Assembly: GCA_016218825.1 (NCBI GenBank)
Contig: JACRCV010000101.1
Span: 1-64,000, forward strand
DNA length: 64,000 bases
Direction: 5' to 3'
DNA from: Deltaproteobacteria bacterium
Lineage (GTDB): Bacteria; Myxococcota; XYA12-FULL-58-9
Of this stretch, positions 1 through 8,777 are shown one piece after another; positions within the stretch are counted from its first letter, which is position 1, and each line of letters begins with the position of its first letter. The notes beneath the pieces were generated by a model. It did not search any database, had not been told where the DNA came from, and saw only the letters and a program-made list of their open reading frames with translations. The position numbers and the translations under genes were made by a program.

Positions 1-308
1 CAACCGCGCGGAGGCGCGGTGACCGCCTTCGGTAGCCCGGGGTGAGCGACGCGACTTCATGGACCCTAAATCTGGCGAACCCCGGCCTCCACCGCCCGAC
101 CCCGGCCTCCACCGCCCAAACCCAGGCAAAGTCCGAGCTCCTCGGCGCCCTGAGGGATCGGCTTTGACGAGATCGATACGTGATGGCGCCTAACGCCATT
201 CATCCTGGCCCCCTCTCCCTGTCGGGAGAGGGGATGAAAGAGGCAGAATTACCGGCTTCTCCTCCCCCCTCTCCCTGGCGGGAGAGGGGGGTGGGGGGGT
301 GAGGTCGC
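1..308. other. Intergenic region at the left edge
   Basis: No coding region is recognisable. There is a short tandem repetition of a C-rich phrase (CGGCCTCCACCGCCC, twice, around 82-117), followed by two GC-rich hairpins listed separately. The sequence lies downstream of the minus-strand sulfatase gene and probably holds its 3' untranslated region and terminator. A gene ending to the left of the window cannot be excluded. Confidence 0.5.
210..291. repeat. Two palindromic repeats of CCCTCTCCC/GGGAGAGGG type
   Basis: Two nearly perfect hairpins lie 30 bases apart. The first is CCCCTCTCCC (210-219) pairing with GGGAGAGGGG (224-233). The second is a longer version at 264-275 and 280-291. The loops are TGTC and TGGC. 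The shared stem suggests a dispersed REP-like palindrome, as seen between genes in many GC-rich genomes. They could also end transcription of the sulfatase gene, although no T-tract follows on either strand. Confidence 0.6.
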
Positions 309-3206
309 CTACCACGCCGCCGCCGCCCTCACCGTCACGGGAGCCCCCGCGCGGAGGTACAGCGCCCCCGGCCGTCGCCCTCGGGGCACCTCCATGGTCA
401 GCTCCCGGGACCCCGCGGGCACCTCCAGCGGAAGCCCCCAGGGCCCCACGGTCAGCGTTGTGGGTTGAGATGCTTCAACCAACAGATACAACCGCGTGAC
501 AACTCCGTTGGCGCCCTCAAGGGACAACCGCACCCCTCGCCCGGTCACCCGCCTGGGGCGCCGAGAGCCCGCCACCCGCCGCCCCGGCTCGTGCAGGAGC
601 GCCAGGAGCCCGAAGGCGTCCGGCAGCGGGGCCTCGCCCCCGAGGGCCTCCAGCGCCAGGGCCTCGGAGCCCGGGGCGTGGAGCGCCACCAGGGCCCCCG
701 CGCAGGCCCTCCGCGTGAGGGGGTAGCGCGTGCTGGTAAGCGTCCCCCGCAGCGCCTCCGAGGCCGACGGCTCTCCAAGGGCACCCAGGGCCCTCGCGGC
801 CTCCGGCGCCAGGCGCGGGTCCCCGAGGAGGTGCTCCCAGGCCCCGAGGCTCCTCGGGTCCCGGAGCGCCTGGAGCGAGGCCACCGCCCGGTCCCGTACG
901 CTCTCTGGCGTGCCCGCGGCGGTGACCAGCTCCGTGAGCCCGGGCACCGCCGCGCGGTCCCCCAGGGCCCCGAGCGCCAGCGCCCCGCGGGTGCGTTCAA
1001 ACCCCTCGGAGAGCGCGCGGCGGGAGCCCTCCAGGCCCCGCGGGTCCCCCAGGAGCGCCAGCGAGAGCGAGGCCTCCGTGGAGAGCAGCGTGTCCGTCGA
1101 TGCGCTGGCCGCGGCCAGGGCCCCGAGCACCTCCGGGCGCCGCACCCCGAGGTCTCCCAGCACCCTCGCGGCCCTCCTGGCCACGGGCCTCTCACTCTCC
1201 GTGAGGAGCGACGCGACCTCGACGGCCACCGAGGGGTCCCCCTGGATCGCGCGGTTGAGCGCGTCGGGGAGCTCCAGCGCGGCCTCCCTCGGGCGACCCT
1301 GGGCCTCCGCTCGAGCGTGGCCGGCCTCCCACGTTGCCAGGGCCCCCCGGAGCCTCTCCACCGACGCGGGATCCTCGTCCGCCAGGTTCTGGCGCTCCCT
1401 CGGGTCCTGCACCAGGTCGTAGAGCTCAAGGGACCCGGACTGCTCGTCCACGATGAGCTTGTGGGTGCCCTCCACCACCATCCTCAGGCTCCCCGTGGAG
1501 GCGAACACCCGCGGGGCCTGGAGCGCTCCAAAGGCCAGCGGTCCCAGGTCCGAGCCCCGCACCCTCGGGGGCCTCGGGGCCCCGATCCCCTCCAGGAGCG
1601 TCGCCGCCAGGTCCACCAGGCTCACCGGCGTGTCCACCCGCCGCGAGGGGAGCCCGGGACCCGAGAGCACCAGGGGCACGCGGACCTGTTCATCGTACAC
1701 CGTGGTGCCATGGAAGCTCCCGCCGTGCTCGCCGAACTCCTCGCCGTGGTCCGCGGTCACGACCCACCCCGGTGTTCGATGAGCGCGCGCGAACAACGAC
1801 TGGAGCGAATGAATCGCGTCGTCGGCGGTCGCCACCTCGGCGTCATAGCGCTGCGCGGCGGAGGTCCCGAAGGGGTGCTCGGGGTGGGCCTCGTAGGGCT
1901 CGTGGGGCTCGAACAGGTGCACCCAGAGGAAGAGCCTCTCGCCGTCCCGGCGGGACCCGAGCCAGCGGGACACCTCGGCCACCCTCGCCCCGGCGTCGCT
2001 GTAGCGCTCCTCGTGGTGGTCAAAGCCAAAGCCCCGGGCGCGCAGGGGGCCGAAGCGGTCGCCGTCCACAGCGAAGACCGCCGGGGGGTAGAACGCCGCG
2101 GTGTGGTAGCCCTCGCGACGGAGCCACGTGGCGAGGGTGTCCCGGTCCACGTCGGCGTTGGGCAGGGCGAGCGCCGCCCGGGCCCAGGTCCCGAGCAGCA
2201 CCGAGGACACCGAGTACGAGGTGTGGGGAGTGGCGCAGTAGGCCCGGGCGTAGAGCACCCCTCGGGAAGCCAGGAGGTCCAGCGTGGGGGCCCTCCCGGC
2301 GCCCCCGAGGGCCCTCAGGCGGTCGGCCCGGAGGGCGTCCACGGTGACCAGCACGAGGTCCCTGCCGGCGAGCGAGAAGTGTGGCCCCGCCGCGCCCCGC
2401 GCCTCGGCCACCGCGCGCTGTCGCGGCGGCCCGAGGAGCCTCCCCAGGGCCGTCGATGGGTAGCGCCCGAGCGGCGCCCCGGCAACCTGGGCCCGGAGGG
2501 CGTGGGACCCCCGGAGACCGAAGACCCCGAGCGCGCCCGCCAGGACCAGCGCCCCCAGGGCCGCCCGTCCCCGGGCCGCGGGCGGAGGGGTGGCCCGCGC
2601 CGCGAGTCCGAGCGCCCCGAGCGCAAGGAACGCGTGGAGGCCAGGGTAGAGCCTCGGGAGCACCCTCGCGTGGGCGAGGTATACCAATACACAGAGAACT
2701 CCATTGAACACTCTCCAAGGCACACGGAGTTGTGTGTTGAAGAGCCTGCCCCAGCGGCGCCCGGTGGCGGCCCCCAGGGCGAGCCCCAGGGCCAGCGAGA
2801 GGGCCTTGAGCCCGGGCCCCAGGCCGCTGCGGGAGACGGCCCCGCCGGAGAACGCCGCGAGGCCCAGGAGCCCCCCGAGGCCCGCCCCGAGGGCCGCCCC
2901 GAGGCCCCGGCGCCACCGCGGGGAGAGCCCCTGGAGGCCCGCGAGGGCGGCGTCCAGGGCGAGCGCCGCCGCCGCCGAGGCGGCGCCCACCACGCATGCC
3001 AGGGAGAGGCCCAGGCGCAGCGAGGCGAGGGGCGCGAGGCCCCCCGTAGCGACCGCCCAGAGCGCGTCCAGGGCCCCGAGGGCCGCGCCGGTCCGCGCAG
3101 CGGCGCCTGCGCGGGAGGGGCCCGACGGTCCCGGCGCGACCTCGGAGGTCAGCAGGACGTGCCGGACGCCGCGCGGGCCTCGAGGGTCAGCATCCAGTTG
3201 CTGCAC
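309..3206 (-). CDS. Membrane-anchored sulfatase/phosphoethanolamine-transferase-like protein with HEAT repeats
   Basis: 965 residues. The first ~240 are Ala/Leu/Gly-rich with several membrane segments. From about residue 280 there is an alkaline-phosphatase-superfamily (sulfatase) domain: LVLVTVDALRADRL carries the first metal-binding Asp and VTADHGEEFGEHGG (~485) the later Asp-His pair. The usual Cys/Ser-x-Pro-x-Arg sulfatase nucleophile is absent. ATPHTSYS stands in its place, more like LTA-synthase or EptA-type enzymes that use Thr, so this may be a phospho-group transferase or hydrolase acting outside the membrane. From ~690 to 890 come HEAT-like helical repeats (RRAARVLGDLG, SLALLGDPRGLEG), then a short beta-rich end. 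The chosen start overlaps the upstream lipoprotein gene by 58 bases; a GTG slightly downstream is possible. The substrate cannot be read. Confidence 0.8.
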   Translation of the reverse strand: MQQLDADPRGPRGVRHVLLTSEVAPGPSGPSRAGAAARTGAALGALDALWAVATGGLAPLASLRLGLSLACVVGAASAAAALALDAALAGLQGLSPRWRRGLGAALGAGLGGLLGLAAFSGGAVSRSGLGPGLKALSLALGLALGAATGRRWGRLFNTQLRVPWRVFNGVLCVLVYLAHARVLPRLYPGLHAFLALGALGLAARATPPPAARGRAALGALVLAGALGVFGLRGSHALRAQVAGAPLGRYPSTALGRLLGPPRQRAVAEARGAAGPHFSLAGRDLVLVTVDALRADRLRALGGAGRAPTLDLLASRGVLYARAYCATPHTSYSVSSVLLGTWARAALALPNADVDRDTLATWLRREGYHTAAFYPPAVFAVDGDRFGPLRARGFGFDHHEERYSDAGARVAEVSRWLGSRRDGERLFLWVHLFEPHEPYEAHPEHPFGTSAAQRYDAEVATADDAIHSLQSLFARAHRTPGWVVTADHGEEFGEHGGSFHGTTVYDEQVRVPLVLSGPGLPSRRVDTPVSLVDLAATLLEGIGAPRPPRVRGSDLGPLAFGALQAPRVFASTGSLRMVVEGTHKLIVDEQSGSLELYDLVQDPRERQNLADEDPASVERLRGALATWEAGHARAEAQGRPREAALELPDALNRAIQGDPSVAVEVASLLTESERPVARRAARVLGDLGVRRPEVLGALAAASASTDTLLSTEASLSLALLGDPRGLEGSRRALSEGFERTRGALALGALGDRAAVPGLTELVTAAGTPESVRDRAVASLQALRDPRSLGAWEHLLGDPRLAPEAARALGALGEPSASEALRGTLTSTRYPLTRRACAGALVALHAPGSEALALEALGGEAPLPDAFGLLALLHEPGRRVAGSRRPRRVTGRGVRLSLEGANGVVTRLYLLVEASQPTTLTVGPWGLPLEVPAGSRELTMEVPRGRRPGALYLRAGAPVTVRAAAAW

Positions 3207-4417
3207 GACGCGCCCGAGTAGTACCGCACCTCAATGAAGTAGTCCCGGCTGTCATTGCTGACCAGCGTGTCGGAGATGGAGAACTCCACCGTGTCGGTCA
3301 CCCCCGCCAGGGCCCGGGAGGAGCCCAGGAGCGACCCGCAGGGCCCGTACACGAAGAGGTCGTAGTCCACCCCCATGGGGACCGTGAGCGTCACCCGGTG
3401 AGAGATCCGCGAGGGGCAGTTGCTGCACTCGGTGATCCTCGCCCGGAACCACGCCGCCGCGCGGCCGCTGCGGGAGTTCACCACGCGGTAGCTGGTGGAG
3501 CCGCAGAAGGTCCCGCAGCCGTTGTCCCCGCAGAAGGCCCCGAGGTCCGTCCCCATCCCGCAGGCGAGCCCCGACGGGTTGTGGTTCAGCTCGCACCCGT
3601 CGCTGCCGCCGTTGCAGTCCGAGAAGCCCGCGCGGCAGCCCGCCGTGGTGCACGTCCCGCCCATGCACACGGCCATGGCCCCGGTGCCCGAGCAGGCGTT
3701 CCCGCAGCGGCCGCAGTGACGCAGGTCCGTGCTGGTGTCCACGCAGAGCGTCGAGCCCCCCGAGGCGCACATGGTGCGCGGCGCCATGCAGGTGCCCCCG
3801 CAGGACCCGCTGGCGCACATGCTCCCGGCGGGGCAGGCGTTGCCGCAGCGGCCGCAGTGGGCCGGGTCCGAGGCGGTGTCCACGCAGCTCGTGCCGCACG
3901 CCGTCTGCCCCGTGGGGCAGGCGCAGCGCCCCGCGGCGCAGCGCTGCACCGAGGAGCACACGTTGTCGCAGCGCCCGCAGTGGCGCTCGTCGGTGCGAGG
4001 GTCCACGCAGCGCATGTCACACGCCACCATCGGGGACGTACACGTCACGTCCGGCGGGGGCGCGTCGGGCTCCGGGGTGCCCGTGTCCGGGGGAGGCGTG
4101 GAGGTGTCCGGCGGAGGCGTGGAGGTGTCCGGCGGAGGCGTGGAAGTATCTAGGGGCTCCGTGTCCGGAGGCGGTTGCGTGTCGGGGGGGTGCTCCGTGT
4201 CCGGGGTGCTCCCCGTGTCTGGTGGATCTGTGTCCTCCGGGGGGAGCACGAAGCCGTCCCGCTCGGGTGGTACGTCCACCGCGGCGTCGCCCGGCGAGGG
4301 CGCCCCGTCCGGGTCCATGTCCCCGTCGCCCTTGGCGCAGGATAGCACCAACCCCAGCGCCAGCGCTCCACACCGGCCCAGAACTCCAAGACTTCGCACG
4401 ACCTCCGACGGTAACAC
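3149..4417 (-). CDS. Cysteine-rich lipoprotein with PDT repeats
   Basis: 422 residues. A signal peptide ends in a lipobox (LGLVLSC), so this is an outer-surface or periplasmic lipoprotein. Residues ~50-125 form a disordered Pro/Asp/Thr linker with tandem PPPDTST units. Then follow at least four cysteine modules of the form HCGRCGNAC...C, like the Stig1/stigma-type repeats common in myxobacterial secreted proteins. The last ~130 residues look like a beta-sandwich (VDYDLFVYGPCGSLLGSS, DYFIEVRYYSG), resembling bacterial pre-peptidase-type domains. The function is unknown; the layout suggests a surface protein stabilised by disulfides. The gene directly precedes the sulfatase gene and overlaps its start. 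A related protein is encoded at 58974-60203. Confidence 0.85.
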   Translation of the reverse strand: MLPSEVVRSLGVLGRCGALALGLVLSCAKGDGDMDPDGAPSPGDAAVDVPPERDGFVLPPEDTDPPDTGSTPDTEHPPDTQPPPDTEPLDTSTPPPDTSTPPPDTSTPPPDTGTPEPDAPPPDVTCTSPMVACDMRCVDPRTDERHCGRCDNVCSSVQRCAAGRCACPTGQTACGTSCVDTASDPAHCGRCGNACPAGSMCASGSCGGTCMAPRTMCASGGSTLCVDTSTDLRHCGRCGNACSGTGAMAVCMGGTCTTAGCRAGFSDCNGGSDGCELNHNPSGLACGMGTDLGAFCGDNGCGTFCGSTSYRVVNSRSGRAAAWFRARITECSNCPSRISHRVTLTVPMGVDYDLFVYGPCGSLLGSSRALAGVTDTVEFSISDTLVSNDSRDYFIEVRYYSGASCSNWMLTLEARAASGTSC

Positions 4418-4430
4418 TTTCCCGCCGGGG

Positions 4431-4589
4431 CTACACCGTGACGTAGCCGGCCCGCACCGCGAAGGCCAGGAGGAGCCCCGCGAAGGCGAGGAACAGCACC
4501 AGCCGGAAGACGAATTTCACGAACTTCCAGGCCAGGCACAGCACGCAGAACGCCGCCAGGGCGGCGAGACCGAGCTCCGTGGGGCTCAC
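4431..4589 (-). CDS. Small membrane protein coupled to recG
   Basis: A 52-residue ORF with a GTG start inside the recG stop (GTGA overlap at 4586-4589). It begins MSPTELGLAALAAFCVLCLA and has two hydrophobic stretches (~8-20 and ~28-44) separated by WKFVKFVFR, a positively charged turn. It ends AGYVTV and stop. The overlap matches the tight coupling of gene pairs across this window, which supports translation. No family is recognised. It could equally be a chance open frame, but the hydrophobic pattern with basic flanks is typical of a real small membrane protein. Confidence 0.55.
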   Translation of the reverse strand: MSPTELGLAALAAFCVLCLAWKFVKFVFRLVLFLAFAGLLLAFAVRAGYVTV

Positions 4590-6751
4590 CCCGCCTCCTC
4601 TCCCACGGGGGCGGCGCCCCGCGCAAGAATCCGCCGCACCGCCCGGGCCAGCTCACCCCGCCGGGCGAGCGTCGGGTCCTCGTCGAGGAGCCTCCGGGCC
4701 AGGTCCCTCGCCTGCCCCAGCCTCGCGCTGTCCCTGGTCGGGTCCGCGAAGCGGAGCGTGGTGTCCACGCCCGTCTGCCTCGACCCGAACCACTCGCCGG
4801 CGCCCCGGCGGGCGAGGTCCCTCTCGGCCAGGAGGAAGCCGTCGTGGCATTGCGCCACCTCCTGGAGCCTCGCCAGTGCGTCCTCCGAAGGGGCCTCGGG
4901 CACCAGGACGCAGCCCGCCTTCTGGCCGCCGCGACCGACCCTCCCCCGGAGCTGGTGGAGCTGGGCCACGCCAAAATGCTCGGCCCCGAGCACCACCATG
5001 AGGTTCGCCTCGGGCACGTCCAGCCCCACCTCCACCACGGTGGTCCCAAGGAGCACCGGACGGCGCCCCCGACGGAAGTCCTCCACCCCCTGGCGCTGGG
5101 CCTCCGCGGGGAGCGCGCCGTGAACGATCGCGAGGCGCTCCTCCCCCACCGCCTCGGCCAGCCACACGGCGGTGTCCTCCACGCTGGTAGTGCCGTCCAG
5201 GTCGGGCTTGATCCGGGGGGCCACCACAAAGACCCTGCCCGCCCCTTCCCCGGCGGCCAGGGCCCGCTGGATCGTCCGGACAACATAACCACGATCCTCC
5301 GGGTCCGCCACCCGGGTGGTCACCAGCTGCCTCCCCGCAGGCTTTTCATCGAGGGTGAGCACGTCCAGGTCGCCATAGAGCGCCAGCGCCAGCGTCCGGG
5401 GGATGGGCGTGGCGCTCAAGACCAAGAGGTGCGGCGACGGGCTCCTGCCGGCCACCATGGCGAGCCTCTGGGCCACGCCGAAGCGGTGCTGCTCGTCGAT
5501 CACCGCGAGGCCCAGCCCCGGGGGCGTGGCCCCGGCCTCCAGGAGCGCGTGGGTGCCCACCACCACGCGGACAAGGCCCTGGGCGATCACCCTCTCGGCC
5601 TGCTTGCGGGCGCGGGCCCCGGTGCTTCCCAGGAGCACCGCCACGGGGCCCCCGTCCCCCGCCAGGCCCCGCTCCAGCGTGCGGGCATGCTGCTCGGCCA
5701 CCAGGGTCGTCGGGCACAGCCAGGCCACGCTCCCCCCGCCGCGGAGCACGGCCAGGGAAGCCGCCAGGGCCACGGCGGTCTTGCCCGAGCCCACGTCCCC
5801 CACGAGCAACCTCCGGGACGCCCGCGGCTGCGAGAGGTCCGTGAGCAGCACGGCGATGGCCCGGGCCTGCCCGTGGGTCAGGGGGAAACCCAACCGTGAA
5901 GAGACCCTCCGGGCGCTCTCTCCGTCGTCCCGGAAGGGCCTCGCGCCGCCCGCCGCGCGGCGCGTACGCTCCAGCGCCACGGCCAGGGCCAGGAGCTCCT
6001 CGAAGCCGAGGGCCTGGTGGGCCTCCGAGCGCCCGTCCGCCAGGGCCTGGAGCTCCGTAGCGCCGAGCTTGTCGTCCGGGAGATGGATCCGTCGGAGGGC
6101 CTCGGAGGGAGCCAGGAGCCCGAGGGCCCTGGCGTCCCCGGGAGGCACCGGCGAGGCCCACTCCGACGCGCGCTCCAGAGCGCCCGCGACGAGCCTCGCG
6201 ACGGTGCCCGGGGCCAGGGCCCCGATGGCGCCGTAGGCCGGCTCGATGGGGCGGGTGCGCGTGGTGGGTGAGAGCACCCTGGGCTGGACGAGCTCGGGCC
6301 CCACGGGGCCCCGGCGCAGCGTGCCCACCACGCGCACCGTGGCCCCCACGGCGCAGCGCTGCCCGAGGCCCTTGTGGGCGTGGAAGAACACCGCCCGTAG
6401 CACCGTGGTGCCCCGCGGCTCCTGGAGGGCGAGCTGGAGCCTCCGGGCGCTCGGTGGGCCCGCCCAGCGGGCGTCTGCGACGCGGGCCTCGATGGCCACC
6501 AGGGTCCCCGGTGGGCCGTGCCGCACGAGCCTCCAATCGTCCGCGCGGCGCAGGTCCAGGTAGCGCCGAGGGAGGTGCCCGAGGAGGTCCCCGGCGGTCT
6601 TGAAGCCCCGGGAGCGGAGCACCGCGGCCACGTGGCCTCCCACGTTGGGCAGGGCCTCCACGGGCAGGTCTTGAAGGTCCACGGGCTCCGCGGGGGCGGG
6701 GCTCGTTGGAGCGGCCGGAGCCTTCGGGGGCCGAGGGGGAGTGCCCGTCAT
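4586..6751 (-). CDS. recG: ATP-dependent DNA helicase RecG
   Basis: 721 residues from the chosen ATG (MTGTPPRPPK). An in-frame extension upstream would overlap greA and is not needed. RecG remodels stalled replication forks and Holliday junctions. It has a helix-hairpin-helix-like N-terminus (LPNVGGHVAAVLRSRGF), an OB-fold wedge (~100-200), Walker A (GDVGSGKT, ~320), a DEQH box (VIDEQHRFGV, ~416) and conserved helicase motifs such as SATPIPRTL and the C-terminal QLRGRVGRGG with TTVVEVGLDVP. Length and motif order fit the family. It ends in a 4-base overlap with a small membrane ORF and lies 40 bases downstream of greA on the same strand, so the three may be cotranscribed. Confidence 0.95.
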   Translation of the reverse strand: MTGTPPRPPKAPAAPTSPAPAEPVDLQDLPVEALPNVGGHVAAVLRSRGFKTAGDLLGHLPRRYLDLRRADDWRLVRHGPPGTLVAIEARVADARWAGPPSARRLQLALQEPRGTTVLRAVFFHAHKGLGQRCAVGATVRVVGTLRRGPVGPELVQPRVLSPTTRTRPIEPAYGAIGALAPGTVARLVAGALERASEWASPVPPGDARALGLLAPSEALRRIHLPDDKLGATELQALADGRSEAHQALGFEELLALAVALERTRRAAGGARPFRDDGESARRVSSRLGFPLTHGQARAIAVLLTDLSQPRASRRLLVGDVGSGKTAVALAASLAVLRGGGSVAWLCPTTLVAEQHARTLERGLAGDGGPVAVLLGSTGARARKQAERVIAQGLVRVVVGTHALLEAGATPPGLGLAVIDEQHRFGVAQRLAMVAGRSPSPHLLVLSATPIPRTLALALYGDLDVLTLDEKPAGRQLVTTRVADPEDRGYVVRTIQRALAAGEGAGRVFVVAPRIKPDLDGTTSVEDTAVWLAEAVGEERLAIVHGALPAEAQRQGVEDFRRGRRPVLLGTTVVEVGLDVPEANLMVVLGAEHFGVAQLHQLRGRVGRGGQKAGCVLVPEAPSEDALARLQEVAQCHDGFLLAERDLARRGAGEWFGSRQTGVDTTLRFADPTRDSARLGQARDLARRLLDEDPTLARRGELARAVRRILARGAAPVGEEAG

Positions 6752-6791
6752 CCGTACGGCCTGCGTGGGGGAGCGCCCTCGCGCGAGGGCG

Positions 6792-7268
6792 CTAGCGCCA
6801 GGAGACCTCGAGGACCTCGTAGTTGCGCTGACCGCCCGGGGTGCGAACCTGGACCTCATCGCCGGTCTCGCGGCCGATGAGCTGCCGGGCCAGCGGCGAC
6901 GAGATGGAAATGGACCCCGCTTCGATGTCCGCCTCCTCGGGGCCCACGAGGCGGTAGGTGACCTCCTCGCCGGTGTCCACGTTGGAGATGCGCACGGTGC
7001 ACCCGAAGGCGACCTTTGGGCCCGAGAGCAGCGAAGGGTCGATCACCTCGGCCACGGCCAGGACGCTGTCCAGGTGCTGGATGCGCCCCTCGATGAAGCT
7101 CTGGCGCTCGCGGGCGGCGTGGTACTCGGCGTTCTCGCGCAGGTCTCCGTGCTCGCGCGCCGTGGCGATGGCCTGGATCACCTTGGGCCTCTCGACGGAT
7201 TTCAGCGTCTGGAGTTCCTCCTTGAGGCGCGCGTGTCCGCTCGGGGTCATGGGGATCGTGGGCTGCAT
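6792..7268 (-). CDS. greA: Transcription elongation factor GreA
   Basis: 158 residues, the normal GreA length. Gre factors enter the RNA polymerase secondary channel and stimulate cleavage of backtracked transcripts. The N-terminal coiled coil holds the acidic tip [18 protein letters not shown], with the catalytic Asp/Glu pair in the usual GDLRENAEY motif. The C-terminal FKBP-like domain is seen in [21 protein letters not shown]. The ATG at 7268 (MQPTIPMTP) fits the family start; a longer frame upstream has no family similarity. It is followed on the same strand by recG. Confidence 0.95.
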   Translation of the reverse strand: MQPTIPMTPSGHARLKEELQTLKSVERPKVIQAIATAREHGDLRENAEYHAARERQSFIEGRIQHLDSVLAVAEVIDPSLLSGPKVAFGCTVRISNVDTGEEVTYRLVGPEEADIEAGSISISSPLARQLIGRETGDEVQVRTPGGQRNYEVLEVSWR

Positions 7269-7488
7269 GGCGACTTCTCGACGGTGGAGGTGATAGCGGA
7301 GGGGAGTGCCTGGACCGCCGTCAGGAGGGAGCGCGCTCTCCGCGGCTCGGGAGAGGTTGCAGGAAGCTGAACCCCTCCTGGTGTTCCGCTCGTAGGATCG
7401 TCCTACCAGATCCCCAGGGGGTCGGCAAAGCACAATCCCCGGCGCTGGGGTGTTCGGGTTGTAGGTTGGGGCTTTGGGTCCGTGGCCC

Positions 7489-8715
7489 TCACCGGACCGG
7501 ACAGCGCAAGCGTAGCACGCCCGCGCCCCGGCCGCCCGCGCGAAGCGCAGAGAACACCTCGTCCCCCCGGCGGGCCGCCGGGAGCTCCGCGTCCCTCTCG
7601 GCCAGGACGGGCTCCTCCCGGGGCTCCCCGGCCAGCGCACCGGTGGCGTCAAGCGCCCGACGGAAGCGCCCGAGGCCCCGGCGGTCGGTCCACCAGACCT
7701 CGCTCCCCTCCCCCGAAGTGGTGAGCCCCACGGCCCCGGTAGGCACCGCGCCAGGGGGCGTCGCGGTCACCGCGTCGGGCACCCGCTGGAGGGCCGGGTC
7801 CAGCCTCAGGACCTCCACCGTGCCACCGTCGCCTCGGGACTCGTTGTCGCTCTCCGGGGACGAGCGCCAGGCGAGCCAGAGCGCGCCTCCCCGCGCCCTC
7901 GCCACCAGCCCGAAGCGGTGCCCCGGCGAGCGCGTGAGCCTCACCGGCGCGCCCCTCGGGGCGCCCTCTCCGTCGAGGGCCAGGCCGTACACCTCCGTGG
8001 ACGTATCGTTCGCCTGCGAGGCCTCCAGGTCCCTCTGGGCCAGCCAGAACACCGCGAAGCCTCCGCCGTCCAGGGCCACCGCCACCGGGTCCGCCGCGTC
8101 CTGCGAGAGCGGTGACAGAGCCCTCCCCGGCGGGCACTCCGTCGCCCCCGGGCCGAGCCCCAGGCGCTGCCCCAGGATGGTCCCCCCCACCACGCCCGGG
8201 GCCACCGGGCGGTCTTCATCCCACACCACCAGCGCCGACGAAGAGGTCACCGCCAGGTGCAGTGAGAGCCCGTCGTCCCGAAGCTCCGGGTGCTCGCAGC
8301 GGCTCGCAGGCGCCGTCCCCTGGAGCACCAGGTGCGAGCGCGTCGCCGTACCCTGACGCACCCAGGACACCACCGGTTCGGTCCCCCGCAGCGCCACGGT
8401 GGGGCTCTCCCCGGGCCCCAGGACATACGTGTAGACCATTGTAGGTCCATGTGCGAGATGTAGGGTTCTGTCGGTGGAGGTTACCCACGCTCCGAAGGCC
8501 TCTCCGGTGGGGGGGAGGGCCAGGGCGAGGCTCTCGATGGGAGGGACCACGGGAGTCTCTGCGTCGGTGGCCGCGGCGGGGACCCACCAGCGCTCGGAGA
8601 GGGCCACGCAGCGAGGGGGCGGTGGGGTCGTGGCGGCTCCATCGAGGGCGCTCGAGGGGGCGCCTCGGCGGCAGGACACGAGGGCCACCGCGAGGGCGAA
8701 GGTCCGTGGGTGCAT
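7489..8715 (-). CDS. Secreted lipoprotein of unknown function
   Basis: 408 residues with a short signal peptide and lipobox (ALAVALVSC), so probably lipid-anchored outside the inner membrane. The rest is beta-rich, with recurring blade-like phrases ([41 protein letters not shown]). This pattern suggests a beta-propeller or similar repeat fold. No catalytic motif is visible. It lies back to back with the hydrolase gene at 8778, and the 62-base gap between them probably holds both promoters. Similar proteins are common in myxobacterial genomes as uncharacterised exported proteins. Confidence 0.7.
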   Translation of the reverse strand: MHPRTFALAVALVSCRRGAPSSALDGAATTPPPPRCVALSERWWVPAAATDAETPVVPPIESLALALPPTGEAFGAWVTSTDRTLHLAHGPTMVYTYVLGPGESPTVALRGTEPVVSWVRQGTATRSHLVLQGTAPASRCEHPELRDDGLSLHLAVTSSSALVVWDEDRPVAPGVVGGTILGQRLGLGPGATECPPGRALSPLSQDAADPVAVALDGGGFAVFWLAQRDLEASQANDTSTEVYGLALDGEGAPRGAPVRLTRSPGHRFGLVARARGGALWLAWRSSPESDNESRGDGGTVEVLRLDPALQRVPDAVTATPPGAVPTGAVGLTTSGEGSEVWWTDRRGLGRFRRALDATGALAGEPREEPVLAERDAELPAARRGDEVFSALRAGGRGAGVLRLRCPVR

Positions 8716-8777
8716 TCTTGACCGCGGCAGTGTAGCGCCCGGCGGGCGCCGGAGCGGGTGTGCTAGCGTGGCCCGTG

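Noticed and set aside
465-3221. Long plus-strand open frame opposite the sulfatase gene
   Set aside because: Arg/Gly/Pro-rich without any domain. It is the antisense of a gene with clear metal-binding motifs.
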